A stretch of DNA of 64,000 nt from Muricea muricata (Eukaryota > Cnidaria > Anthozoa > Malacalcyonacea > Plexauridae). Shown piece after piece: positions 1-9,651 of this stretch. The translations under genes were made by a program, and so were the position numbers. Each line of letters opens with the position of its first letter. The stretch's first letter is position 1. The notes under the pieces were generated by a model, which saw only the letters and a program-made list of their open reading frames with translations, was not told the DNA's origin and did not search any database. Where the stretch lies: NCBI GenBank assembly GCA_963855995.1, contig OY979717.1:28663746-28727745 (forward strand), written 5' to 3'.

Positions 1-429
1 CGTGTCCTGTTGACAATGGCTTCCTCATCCAATTACAATCATAAATTATGACTTTTAATCATTTTGTCGTGAGAAAGGTTTTTATATCTTTATGTATGAA
101 AGTATGCGAGTCTTTCACGATTCTGAAATAGTGTCGTATGGAATAGGCCATCACAATTCTCACTAACCGAATGTAGTTTGTACATGGTAGGTATCGATCC
201 AAAGAGGGCTGTTCAACTACCAGCACATTTTTTAGCACGCGCGAGCAACTCGAAACAATTTAATTCAGCAATTTAGATGAAAACAGACTATTAAATACTC
301 AGATTATTTCATTTTAATTTGCATCAATCGCGTTCGCCGATACATCCACTATTGAATGTTAATTAATGTGAATTATATCTATAATTTCTGAACTTGATGT
401 TACATGCTAATTGCTTTTAATTGTTTTAG
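1..429. other. No recognisable feature
   Basis: AT-rich sequence upstream of the receptor exons. I see no coding exon, repeat copy or RNA gene here. If the receptor gene runs rightward, as its exons indicate, this would be intronic sequence of that gene, with the extracellular exons lying outside the window. Confidence 0.4.
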
Positions 430-601
430 AAACACAATCTAGTAATGATTCAGCAGAACATGTCGATAGCACATCCGGTCTCTCCAAAAGCATGTCGACA
501 ATGAGAATAATTCCTAACGTGACAAAATCATCATCCCCATGCTTTTCTAAAGACAGATGTTCCGTTTTGCAAAAAATAAGTGATCGCTCTGGTTCAGGCA
601 A
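430..601 (+). CDS. Possible Ser/Thr-rich stalk exon of the receptor gene
   Basis: An open stretch follows a plausible acceptor (TTGTTTTAG at 421-429) and encodes a Ser/Thr-rich, low-complexity segment of about 57 residues with two cysteines. Such composition suits an extracellular stalk just outside a membrane segment. The possible donors (GT at 602 or 581) are weak. Both leave two bases of a codon, while the membrane exon at 1355 needs a one-base remainder, so a direct splice to that exon does not work. It may be a chance open frame in AT-rich DNA, or another exon may lie between 602 and 1354. Confidence 0.18.
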
Positions 602-819
602 GTTTTCACTACAGCTATGAACTTTTTCGCGGATAACGGCATAGAGTATACGTATGTACAGTAAACTCGTAGTAAGTTACCTCTGCTGTTCTGTAGGGTA
701 CGTTATCGGACCAGTAATAACTAGGATTAACATGATTCGTGTCTTTTATAATTACAATAATTACATTAAAATATAATTTTGTGGAAACTCCATGTTATTT
801 CGCATATTCCATGTACGGC

Positions 820-899
820 AAATTTATTATCGTAAATTTACGTAGTGTTTCTACAAAATTAGACTTAATTTAATATTCACCATGCAAACATACAAGGAC
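820..899 (+). repeat. Fragment of a SINE/MITE-like family (relative at 9452-9639)
   Basis: The stretch ending in TATTCACCATGCAAACATAC closely matches the right part of the element at 9452-9639, which shares the TTTACGTRGTGTTTCYACAAA block and the CACCATGCAAAC tail. The left arm seen in the other copy is not evident here, so this is a truncated or diverged copy. The family has no coding capacity. Confidence 0.55.
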
Positions 900-1354
900 A
901 AACTGCACACATGTAAGCCTTAAGTACCCACCATAATGACAAATTTTCCTATATATCCAAATCTAAGATATCACGTGATCAGACATAGGGCTCGTTCGCA
1001 GCAAAGGGGAGCACCGTCGGTTTTATAACTAGTGCCCTTTAAGGCTCTGCCATATGTTGTGTAGATGGCGGATTTACATAATAAATTCTTTCAAAATATA
1101 ACAAATTGCAAAAGCATATACATTTTCACAGACATATAAAAAAAGAAATATTTGTAATGACAGACAATTTTCACTTCCCATCTATGATAAGATTTTGCGA
1201 CCGAATATCAAGAATATTTATATCGGAGTTATCGCCACGCCATGCCGTGTTCACACAATCGCACGCTTGAACACATTATAAGGCAGAGGATTTCAATTAC
1301 TTCCCGTCATAATTGATTATTTCCTTTGTTAAGCTGAAATAAAAAGAGACTCAG

Positions 1355-1536
1355 TGGATCTAGAAAAAGTGATTATTATCGCAACATTCCTTGGTGCTGC
1401 TGTGATTTCATTAACTGTGCTGACTGTCTCGTTTGTGATATATAAAAGAATGAAAATGACAAGTACACTAAAAATACCCGCTGCCCCTCCACAGAATAAC
1501 GAGGAAACGGCAAAAAAGTCACCAGAAACTGACAAG
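1355..1536 (+). CDS. Transmembrane exon of a cell-surface receptor
   Basis: An internal exon of 182 nt between an acceptor (AG at 1353-1354) and a donor (AAG|GTACTA at 1537). It encodes an acidic start (DLEK), a single hydrophobic segment of about 24 residues (VIIIATFLGAAVISLTVLTV, then SFVIY), and a basic stop-transfer KRMK: the geometry of a type I membrane protein. The exon starts with two bases completing a codon and ends in phase 0, matching the phase-0 start of the tail exon at 2984. The ectodomain exons are outside the window or too diverged to see, so the ligand-binding class is unknown. By architecture it resembles allorecognition or immune-type receptors of cnidarians; that is inference. 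Confidence 0.6.
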
Positions 1537-2983
1537 GTACTATAAATTACATCAATTACACGACATAGTCAATTTCATTTATATCAAATTTATTGGCAAT
1601 TACAGCATGGGCCTTAGGACCAATTCCGTTCTGCTACTATGGTGATTTATTTGGATTTATTTGCTTTGAATTTTCACACCAATAACGCTTAAATGTATTG
1701 ATCAAAATTGCTCAACATCTTGCTTGCAAGCACTTAAGAAATCCATCCGATTAGGTCAACATCTTTCCGAATATATCCTAATTTCAGCATGAATTTTGAA
1801 AATATAATCATGGATTCATATTGAACAATTGTGATCAGTGCATTTAAGCATCATCCACGTCATGTGCAAGGAAAATTAAATAGATCTAAATAAACCATCA
1901 CAATAGCCAAACCGAATTGGTCCCAAAGCCCCTGGTTGCAGTATTAAGAAATTAATGCTGACCAAAAATTAATTATATGCACTAATGCTCCACAAAAGCA
2001 AAATTAATGAATAGCACTTTAGGCGTGTCTAAACATGACATGGTAAGTACGACATAGTTTTTACTTTTATGCAGACCTTTAGGCTTTGCAACGGATCAGT
2101 ATGTGATAAAGCCAAAAAGTGATCTTATAATATTGTTAGCAAGCTTTAGCAGCAGAACATAGTGAGGTTTGACAGAGCATGGGTGTATCACACCTAACAT
2201 ACGACGGTTAGGTTCTGCATGTAATCGATGTTGAGTTCTGCAAAGAAAATGATTGTTTGCTCATCTCGAGGGCGTCAAACTGTGCCTAGGCTACCAGCTG
2301 CTTGCCTTAATTTCTAAAAAATGTTTGCGTCCAATGTATTTTCTGATAAAATATGAAGGCTATAGGTAATATGCAAATTACGAAGCATGCAGTGTCCATT
2401 TTGTCACCTGCTCCTGGTAATAATTAATCAAAATGAAATCAATGCTAAAACCACAGGAATAGGCCTTACTAAGTCGTTTTGGTGGCATATTTATTCAGAT
2501 CGGGTATTTCTAAAGTAAGACAAATCATATTTAAAATTCATCGCTTTCGCATCGGAAGTTGATTTTAAGCCTGGATCACATATGTCGTAATAATCAAGGA
2601 TGACTTCTTTTGGCCAACGTGATTGAGTGAACTCTGTACCACTACCATGGCAAAGTAATCTAATATTTGTTCCATACTTTAGTTTTTTCCTTTATTCATC
2701 CACATACTCGTGCGAAGGAGAAAATTTCCGATTCTTACAAGTGTAAATCAAGCTTTATTTGAGTTGGATTTACCTAAATGTTTCGAACCAAGTCTGGTGA
2801 AACAATCAAGTGGTTATAATTAAATCAGTGTCACGGACTTGTAAGACTACAGTTTGAATAATATAACTTGTCCTTGTTAACATGACCTTCATTTAACGTT
2901 GCGTAAAAAGATTTGAAGTACAATTTTTTTTAAATTCTAAGGATACTTTTTCAAAATACTTTTCGTTAATAACAATTGCACAG
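1537..2983 (+). other. Intron of the receptor gene
   Basis: The 1447-base interval between donor GTACTA at 1537 and acceptor TTGCACAG ending at 2983 joins two exons whose phases agree (0 to 0). It contains an inverted-repeat element at 1605-1935 and no other recognisable feature. Confidence 0.55.
1605..1935. mobile_element. MITE-like inverted-repeat element in the intron
   Basis: Imperfect terminal inverted repeats of about 45 bp: the left GGGCCTTAGGACCAATTCCG is mirrored on the right by CGAATTGGTCCCAAAGCCCC. The arms carry several mismatches and no clear target duplication was found, so it is an old copy. It is non-coding. Confidence 0.5.
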
Positions 2984-3445
2984 GAAGAAATCAGCGAAAG
3001 GACTGCTGATGCTGATCCAGGACATTACGAGGAAGTGAACGGTGCAATATCGCGCTACACTGAACAGCTCGAGATCAAACAAGGAATGTCTGGTGATCCT
3101 CGTCAAAAGCCGTCCAGCAAAACTGAAAAAACAGTATCTGACGACGAAAGTTTACCAGTTTATGGAGAAATTGAAGGAACAGAGGAGGAACCACAATACG
3201 AAATACCGGTAAATAGCCAACCAGCGGCGCACAAAGTAGTCGATTTATTGCCAGTTAGTGACTATACTGTGCTTCGGAGAACCAAAGAAGATGCAAATGG
3301 ATCAGATTATCAGAAATTAACAAAGGAGAGTTCAGGCTATTTGATACCAGCTGACAGCAGAAGAGCATCTTACGACGATATCAAGTCTACTCCGAATGCA
3401 CATAGATACGTTGGCAACGCGACGACGACGCCAAAGGCAAACTGA
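2984..3445 (+). CDS. Cytoplasmic-tail exon of the receptor with ITAM/ITIM-like tyrosine motifs
   Basis: The terminal coding exon after acceptor CACAG; it encodes 153 residues ending at TGA. The tail is hydrophilic and holds about ten tyrosines in signalling-type contexts: HYEEV, RYTEQL, VYGEI, QYEIP, DYTVL, DYQKL, GYLIP, SYDDI. SDYTVL and SDYQKL each fit the ITIM form [SIVL]xYxx[LIV]. Together they form YxxL-x11-YxxL, within the ITAM spacing range. YEIP and YLIP are YxxP-type SH2 sites. Such tails are phosphorylated by Src-family kinases and recruit Syk/ZAP-70-like kinases or SHP phosphatases. Hydractinia Alr allorecognition proteins carry comparable tails. No kinase or catalytic domain is present. 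Motif identity is seen directly; signalling polarity cannot be told from sequence. Confidence 0.62.
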   Translation, partial: EEISERTADADPGHYEEVNGAISRYTEQLEIKQGMSGDPRQKPSSKTEKTVSDDESLPVYGEIEGTEEEPQYEIPVNSQPAAHKVVDLLPVSDYTVLRRTKEDANGSDYQKLTKESSGYLIPADSRRASYDDIKSTPNAHRYVGNATTTPKAN

Positions 3446-3899
3446 TTCAATTAATCTAACTTATTGTGTATGCAGCTTGCCGTTTGTTATAGATGATATG
3501 AATTCAATAGCATTTGAAATGATAAAGACCGATGTTTTGTTGCTAAGAAAGTTTCTGTACAGATGCTAGCCAATTTGCTTACGCTACCATCTTCGTGGCT
3601 TGGAATACTGACATTCTAGAACAGGACGTTTGTATCTGCTACGGATTTTGTTTAGAAAATGCCTGATTCGAAGTCCTAACGCAATGAAATTAATTCAGTA
3701 CAGTAATGTTTATATTTTTAATAACATACCTAAATTTTTCGTTTCGTAATGGTTTTTTGACATGCACTAAAATCTATATAGAAAGTTAAGCATGTATGGA
3801 GTTCATTTACCTGATTCCAAAACAACTGATTTTGCTCTCATTGAATTAATTTTTATTTATTTAATAGTTACTGTTGTGCTGAAGCTTAATGAGTTTTTT

Positions 3900-4026
3900 A
3901 GTGTAATGCGGTTTAATACTGTTAATCTAATGTAGTCTAAAGCAGTCAGATGCAATGTAATTCAGTCTAATGCAATTTAATAGCAGTTTAATGCGTTGTA
4001 AAACAGACTAACACAGTTTAATACAG
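3900..4026 (+). repeat. Degenerate short tandem repeat (about 10-11-base unit)
   Basis: Repeated variants of AGTTTAATGC / AGTCTAATGC run in one direction for about 125 bases, e.g. GCAGTTTAATGC and ACAGTTTAATAC. They lie some 450 bases past the receptor stop codon, in the likely 3' UTR or just beyond. The units are diverged, so the array is old. Confidence 0.6.
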
Positions 4027-4462
4027 CTCCTACGAAACGAAATTTTGTCACGTATTTTCAGATTGCATTGGAAAGGTACTTAAAATCACAATATAACTTC
4101 TTTTCTAGAAATTTTTGTAATTGTGTTCTTTTATATTTGCATGCGCAAAGCTTATTGCTCATTTACAACAACCGTCTCCGACAGAGTAGTGTCATCTACA
4201 TATTTCTAACGGCTTTCCCAATCCTTTAACAAATCATTGATCATTATCATAAACAGGATATGACACAGGACAGTTTCATACGGGGAGAGCTCCATTTACT
4301 TGCTCGTCACACAATGGTAGAATTTTCAATCATCACCCTCTGTTTTCTATTGGATTAGAAACTTCTTAGTAAGAAGCTCTTACCCACTTAATCAAAGTAC
4401 GGTTGATGGTCATATCTCCTTCATCTTTCTCAGCAAAATATTTAAGAATTAGATGAAGCTGA

Positions 4463-4563
4463 GCAGGATATCGGAATTATTCAGACCAAGGTCAACGTTA
4501 TCTGCCGAAGCGAACCTGAGGCAGATAACGCTGACCGGGGCCTGAATAATTCTGATATCCTGC
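4463..4563. repeat. Long imperfect hairpin (about 100 bp)
   Basis: GCAGGATATCGGAATTATTC at the left is mirrored by GAATAATTCTGATATCCTGC at the right, and an inner pair (ACGTTATCTGCC / GGCAGATAACGC) continues the stem. Weaker complementarity extends outward. The simplest reading is a small foldback MITE. No target duplication was identified. Confidence 0.6.
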
Positions 4564-4698
4564 GAAAGCCGAATTCAATAATTCTTTTATTATTCAGCCA
4601 TGCAAGAAAAGTCAGCCATGTAAATAAAAATTAAAACAAACAATAAACCTAAAGTCAAACGTATATTCTGTACGTTGTAAACGTTGACAAATAGCTCT

Positions 4699-4840
4699 GA
4701 TGGCGTGAGCACATGACAAATAAATCTCGTATTTGTCTCTGATGGCGTGAGCACATGACAAATAAATCTCGTATTTGTCTCTGATGGCGTGAGCACATGA
4801 CAAATACGATAATTATTTGTCATGTGCTCACGCCACCAGC
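4699..4840. repeat. 42-bp tandem repeat with a terminal inverted copy
   Basis: The block GATGGCGTGAGCACATGACA starts at 4699, 4741 and 4783, an exact 42-base period. A reversed copy (ATTTGTCATGTGCTCACGCC) follows at about 4814-4833, so the third unit folds back on it. The period is a multiple of three, which produces open reading frames on the minus strand; these have no independent support. Confidence 0.8.
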
Positions 4841-4889
4841 AAAATACGAAAAATTCATCGTAGGCTCTCAACCAATGAGAATGCGAGAA

Positions 4890-5092
4890 CAGTGGCGGAT
4901 CTAGCGTAAGTTAAAATAAATTACCACAGCTCATTCTAGGATATATTTACATTTTAAAATGCATTCAAAGCAAATTCATTGGTTAGATTTTATTCTTTTG
5001 AAATTCATAATCTATGAAATTGTTATAAAGTTATTTTGAATTTAAAATTGAGCTGCTATAATTTATTTTGACTTACCCTGGATCCGCCACTG
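4890..5092. mobile_element. hAT-type MITE, family A copy 1
   Basis: A 203-bp element starting CAGTGGCGGATC and ending GATCCGCCACTG, flanked by a perfect 8-bp target duplication TGCGAGAA (4882-4889 and 5093-5100). The 8-bp duplication and CAG...CTG ends are the hAT hallmark. The interior is non-coding and AT-rich. The subterminal stretches are near-complementary (AAAATAAATTA on the left, TAATTTATTTT on the right). Two relatives lie at 30248-30447 and 57070-57275. Confidence 0.85.
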
Positions 5093-5100
5093 TGCGAGAA

Positions 5101-6778
5101 TATACTGCGGCGAATAATATGGTACATTTGGTCGAACACCTACTAATTAAAATCTAAAAGTGGAACACGAACACACTGCTCGCGCTAGTCACTAGCTTTG
5201 TAGAAATAGTGAAGTAACGACAGGAGGTCATGTGTTGTTGAACCAAACCCCCAAACTTGTTCAGATTAATCAACTGTACGTCTAATTTGTGACATTATCC
5301 ACTTTGCGACAAAGCACTCCATTGTTTTAGAGCGGGCAGATGTCAATGATACTGGCCGTAGGTAACTACTTTCTACTTCTTATACTGCGTTGGTTTAAAG
5401 AATTGGTATTATATGAGCTAATTTCCAAACATTTGGGACTGACCTTTCTTGGATCGAAGCATTAAAGATTAAGAATATGATTTAAAAATTATGATAAAAT
5501 CCACGTTGGTAGATCGCCTCCCCCCTAAGACTTTTCGTGCTTTTAATGCGCTAACTGTTTAATTTATAGACTTCTTCTGGCGGAATTTCATATTTCAGAG
5601 AAATTTCTGTAGCATTTTCAGACGATTTTTTGAGTAAATTGTTTTATTTTTCTTATAATACTTATTATTTTCCTTCATTAAATTTTAAAATGACATTAAT
5701 TCTCCCGGTAAAACGTGATTATCTAAATCAATTTGAAACTGTTCCCTTTTGACCACAAAATATCAAACATCGCGAGAAACAACGCGCGATAATTCCTCGC
5801 GAGATATCAAAGTGTCTGTAACAATGATTATTCAGTACATCAACTTTATCTTTCAATATCCTAAAATGTTGTTTGGTTTTTATTAAAGCTTGCTGCTTTT
5901 GGTGGGTTATGCAGGGTTTATCGTTTGGATGTTGCTTACTTTTCAGTAACGGGAAAAAGAGATCTATGGACAGCATAATTCAGGTTGCGCCTCACGCTTT
6001 AATAATGATAAAACGGTTCTTCTGGTGTATTAAGTAGTATAGAAAAATATAGAATCATGAATATGCAGCAACTCAAGTTCAGTTAATTTTCTGCGCTGGC
6101 ATTTTATTATTATATGTTTTCAAAATATAACTAAGAATTTGGAGATCAGGACTGGCATTAGAGATAATTGTTACTGTTGAGGTGGATAACTGATCTACCG
6201 CCGTGGAATGCTCGGAGCTTCTCGGCCTCTCCTCGACATGGAATTAAGGACAATAATGACACAATACAATCGAAATAAAATCTTCATGAATTAATATTTC
6301 AGGTAATTAACAGCCGTTAGTGTTGTCCAACAAGTATAATTATGGCTGGGTAGAGCGGTGTATACCATGCCATCAGGTTACCAGGATATCCATGAAATTA
6401 TGACAACAACTTAAGCTGTTATCTTAAAGTGAGCATTCCTTTGGACAAAATAATCCAAATAGCTGTTATCTCGATGGACATCCAAATAGATGCAGGTGTT
6501 TTGGTTAACCAAGAAGAATTCAGGGTTTAAATATATAGTAATAATATTTATTTTACTAGCCCTTTCTGGGTCTTTTGTCTCCTCTAGTCAAGAGCTGGTT
6601 AGCCTACGCTGTGAATATCTTAAACTTCAAAGCTAATTTCTCAGTAGTTGCACATAATCTTGTAATATTTTCGCACGAATCTTGTGTGGATTGCATCTTT
6701 TGTGGATTACATCTTGTGTGGATGACAAGTAATTTTATATAATAACTACAGTAAAACACGCAATCTGATTGGTCAATA
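5101..6778. other. No gene seen
   Basis: AT-rich sequence with no convincing exon, conserved protein fragment or repeat copy. The open frames present are short and have no recognisable domain. Confidence 0.4.
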
Positions 6779-6808
6779 CCCGTGCAGGATGAGACAATCC
6801 TGCACGGG
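6779..6808. repeat. Perfect 12-bp-stem hairpin
   Basis: CCCGTGCAGGAT, a 6-base loop, then ATCCTGCACGGG: a perfect GC-rich stem in AT-rich surroundings. CTGATTGGTCAAT lies just upstream, and a related CTGATTGGTCAA occurs near 12830, so this may be the core of an old MITE. Nothing shows that it is a terminator or RNA element. Confidence 0.6.
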
Positions 6809-7000
6809 AAATTTGAAAGTTGCATTTTACGAGCTTGTTACGGGCTTAGAATTGCCGACAAAAAACCATTTCAACTTCTGAAATTAGCGGAAAATAAAGA
6901 TAAAGTCAAATACTAAAGCACAAGGTACAGAAACTATAATCTTTTATGTTGGCAAACTTCTATAATGTCTTGCATACTTGTATTTTTGTTTTGTTTACGT

Positions 7001-7192
7001 TTGACATTGCTATATTGTAAAAAAATATAAAACATTTTCCAGTGTTGACATAGAGTTATATCAGCACTCGTGGAAATTGGAAAAACTCGAAACTGTGTGA
7101 AAACAATTCCACACAATTTTTCGTTTTTCTAATTTCCACTCATGATGATATAACTGTATATCAACACGGAAAAAATGTTTTATATTCCTTAA
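7001..7192. mobile_element. Inverted-repeat MITE, family B copy 1
   Basis: TATAAAACATTTTCC on the left is mirrored by GGAAAAAATGTTTTATA on the right, with an inner stem around CGAAACTGTGTG / CCACACAATTTTTCG. The copy at 17363-17575 shares order and sequence over about 190 bp, including TTGACATTGCTATATT at the left edge and ACTCGTGGAA inside. It is non-coding. No transposase or clear target duplication was identified. Confidence 0.65.
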
Positions 7193-8520
7193 ATAATCTA
7201 CACAACAACGAGTATAAAATTTCTAAACATGACAACTTTTATAATTCATACACTGGCAATCTACAAGAAACTTAAGTGCTTAAATCAAGGTATAAGAATA
7301 TTTGCACTTTCCTTTGTTATTGAAAATTTCATCCTGTTAGATTTATGAGGTGTTAAAGTTACAAGATATGAAGTTACATGATGGCAGATGGACAATTGTA
7401 AATCTGTTTTCCTTTGTTTTACTGAAACAAAATTCCAAACATGAAAATTTTGTTTTGCAAAGATATAGTATTAGAACAATATTAATTTTCAAAATATTTA
7501 TATAAACTAACAAACCTTGATACAGGCACTTAAAAATATGTTAAGAAATTAAATTAACCAGAATGCCAGTTCATTACAACCAGCACCACAGTTGTTGTAA
7601 ATAGCAATTGTAATTAATTTTTGTGAAATAAATTTATGAGTATCACCACTGTATGTCCACATTATTTTTTCTTTTTCTTTTTTTGTAAAGGCTCATCCCT
7701 AATGGTAGGCCAACGTGACTCTCCTTCCTTTCGTCGTGCTCCAACATTCCCTCTAGATACAAGATCAGCATTTCTTTGCCCCTGGAGTATACGGTCATTG
7801 TACCCAAACTGTGCTGCATCAGGGTTGTCTGATCTTCTCCCACGCTGTCGTTGATGCCCAAAGTATTCCTTAAGGCAGTCTTGCATAAACCGTTCAGTTA
7901 GAACATAATTGACTCCATTCTGTAACAGAAACTTAGTGCATTCAATGAGACTATGCACTAATATTTGTAACCCTTTGAATGTTTGGAGTGAAATAAACAT
8001 TCGCCCCATCTGGTCCTTTTTCAGCTTTGGAGTCGATCTCTTCTTTCCAATCCAAGAAATATTTGAGAAATACATGAATTAACCAAACAAAGCGTGGATC
8101 ATCACATTTCTCATATGGGGCCAAAAGTTGATTCTGCTTTCTTTCATGCTCATGAATGGATCGAACATTGCAGCAATCGAAGAAGTCATTCATGAGCTGA
8201 CAGAAATTAGCTGTTTCTGAGACTTCATCCATTGGCATACTTCTTCGGAGTGCTTCAGCCATAGATTTGGAAAGAACCTGCACTGCCAAGTTAACCCTCA
8301 TTTTAGCATAAGATGTTAAGTGAATATGCTCTATGGTTAACTTTGGCAGCTGATGGAGGCCCAAATCTAGATCAGCAAAGTAACATCTAGAAATGTGCTC
8401 CCACAACAAATTCTTTCCATTCTTCAAAAGGAATCTAGTTCCACCAGAACCAGAGCTGTGGAGATTATCTTAAGAAGTGAGGATAAAAAAACCCCATTAC
8501 CAGCAGAAAATTTAATAAAA

Positions 8521-8793
8521 TATAAGAAAAAACATACTCCGAAAAACAACATCTTGTAAACTCAAGGTTCGAGCTTTTAAAAACAAGACAACAATTTTGC
8601 AGTGATATTTCGACTCTATTTTAAAATCATTGTCAAACCAGAATAAGGTGTTGAAATGCATGCCTTACATTTCTGGTTTGACAAAGATTTTGAAATACAG
8701 TCGAAATATCACCGCAAAATTGTTGTCTTGTTTTTAAAAGCCCAAATCTTGAGTTTACAAGATGTTGTTTTTCGGAGTATGTTTTTTCTTATA
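8521..8793. mobile_element. Long-hairpin MITE
   Basis: A near-perfect inverted repeat of about 125 bp per arm with a loop of about 20 bases: TATAAGAAAAAACATACTCC at the left end is mirrored exactly at the right, and AACAAGACAACAATTTTGC pairs internally. A direct repeat AGTGAGGATAAA lies at 8476-8487 and again immediately right of the element at 8794-8805. This is not a simple target duplication because 33 bases separate the left copy from the element. Confidence 0.75.
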
Positions 8794-9116
8794 AGTGAGG
8801 ATAAATATACATGTTATGACAACATTTACACAGATCAGCTTAGGCAACTGTATACAGTATATTTATAATCAGTTTTATTGTTGCTTACTAGTATGTTCAT
8901 CAATTTTGGCATTTTCAAGATTTTTTCACTTATTTTTAAATGTTCAAACAATAAAAATGTGAATTTAGCATTTGATAGAGTGAAAGTTTTTGTCGTCATT
9001 CATTAACAAATTGGATCATTATTTCTGAATAAACAACTCAAGTTCGAAGTATTTCCTTGATTACCTGCTACACACACTGTCTATGGGTCATTATTTTTAC
9101 ACAACTTGGGCCACAG

Positions 9117-9276
9117 TCATGGGCTGCGGAAGATCGATAATTGGGGGGGGGGGGCACGTATTCATATATTCGTGTTTTGCATCATTATTTTCTTTTGAAA
9201 TCAATTGTTTTTACAGTCTGTGATCATGAATATATGAATATGTGTCCCTAAATTATCAATCGTCCACAGCCCATGA
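9117..9276. mobile_element. Inverted-repeat MITE with CATGGGCTG ends
   Basis: TCATGGGCTGCGGAAGATCG at the left pairs with CGTCCACAGCCCATGA at the right. An inner CACGTATTCATATATTCGTG pairs with CATGAATATATGAATATGTG. A run of 12 G lies in the left arm without a C run on the other side, so that run arose after insertion. Flanks read CCACAG and CCACAA, suggestive but not a clean target duplication. Confidence 0.65.
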
Positions 9277-9439
9277 CCACAATTTCTAATGGGTACATGT
9301 ATGTTCTACAGGTAATGGTATATCTATTAACAACATATGCAAAGATATATATTTATAACTTTTTAACCCATTACAGAAACTGTTGACAATCAAAAACAAC
9401 ACAATGGGTTAAAAAGGTACATTAGCATAATTGACCACC

Positions 9440-9651
9440 AATGGCTAATTTACTTATTAAGCTTTGTGGAAACACCACGTAAATTTATTATTGCAGAGCT
9501 TTCGATCCGTAAGCTCGGATTTTCATCAGTGCTATAATAATATATTCGGATCGAAAGCTCTGCAATAATAAATTTACGTGGTGTTTCCACAAAGCTTAAT
9601 AAGTATATTGTATTCACCATGCAAACGTACAAGAAACTTAATGGCTAATTT
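9440..9651. mobile_element. 188-bp insertion flanked by 12-bp direct repeats
   Basis: AATGGCTAATTT occurs exactly at 9440-9451 and 9640-9651, bracketing 188 bases. The insert has a palindromic left part (TTTATTATTGCAGAGCTTTC mirrored at about 9558-9577, around AGCTCGGATTTTCATCAGTG) and a unique right tail ending CACCATGCAAACGTACAAG. A 12-bp duplication is long for a DNA-transposon MITE and typical of LINE-mobilised elements, so it may be a SINE with an internal hairpin. A related fragment is at 820-899. Confidence 0.65.

Noticed and set aside
1329-1535. Minus-strand frame across the membrane exon
   Set aside because: Shadow of the transmembrane exon, which has matching splice sites and phase with the tail exon.
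4699-4840. CRISPR-like repeat array
   Set aside because: Only three head-to-tail units with no distinct unique spacers, in a eukaryotic sequence.
4590-4871. 93-codon frame with repeated CHVLTPSETNTRFI
   Set aside because: Caused by the 42-bp tandem repeat, a multiple of three; no independent support.
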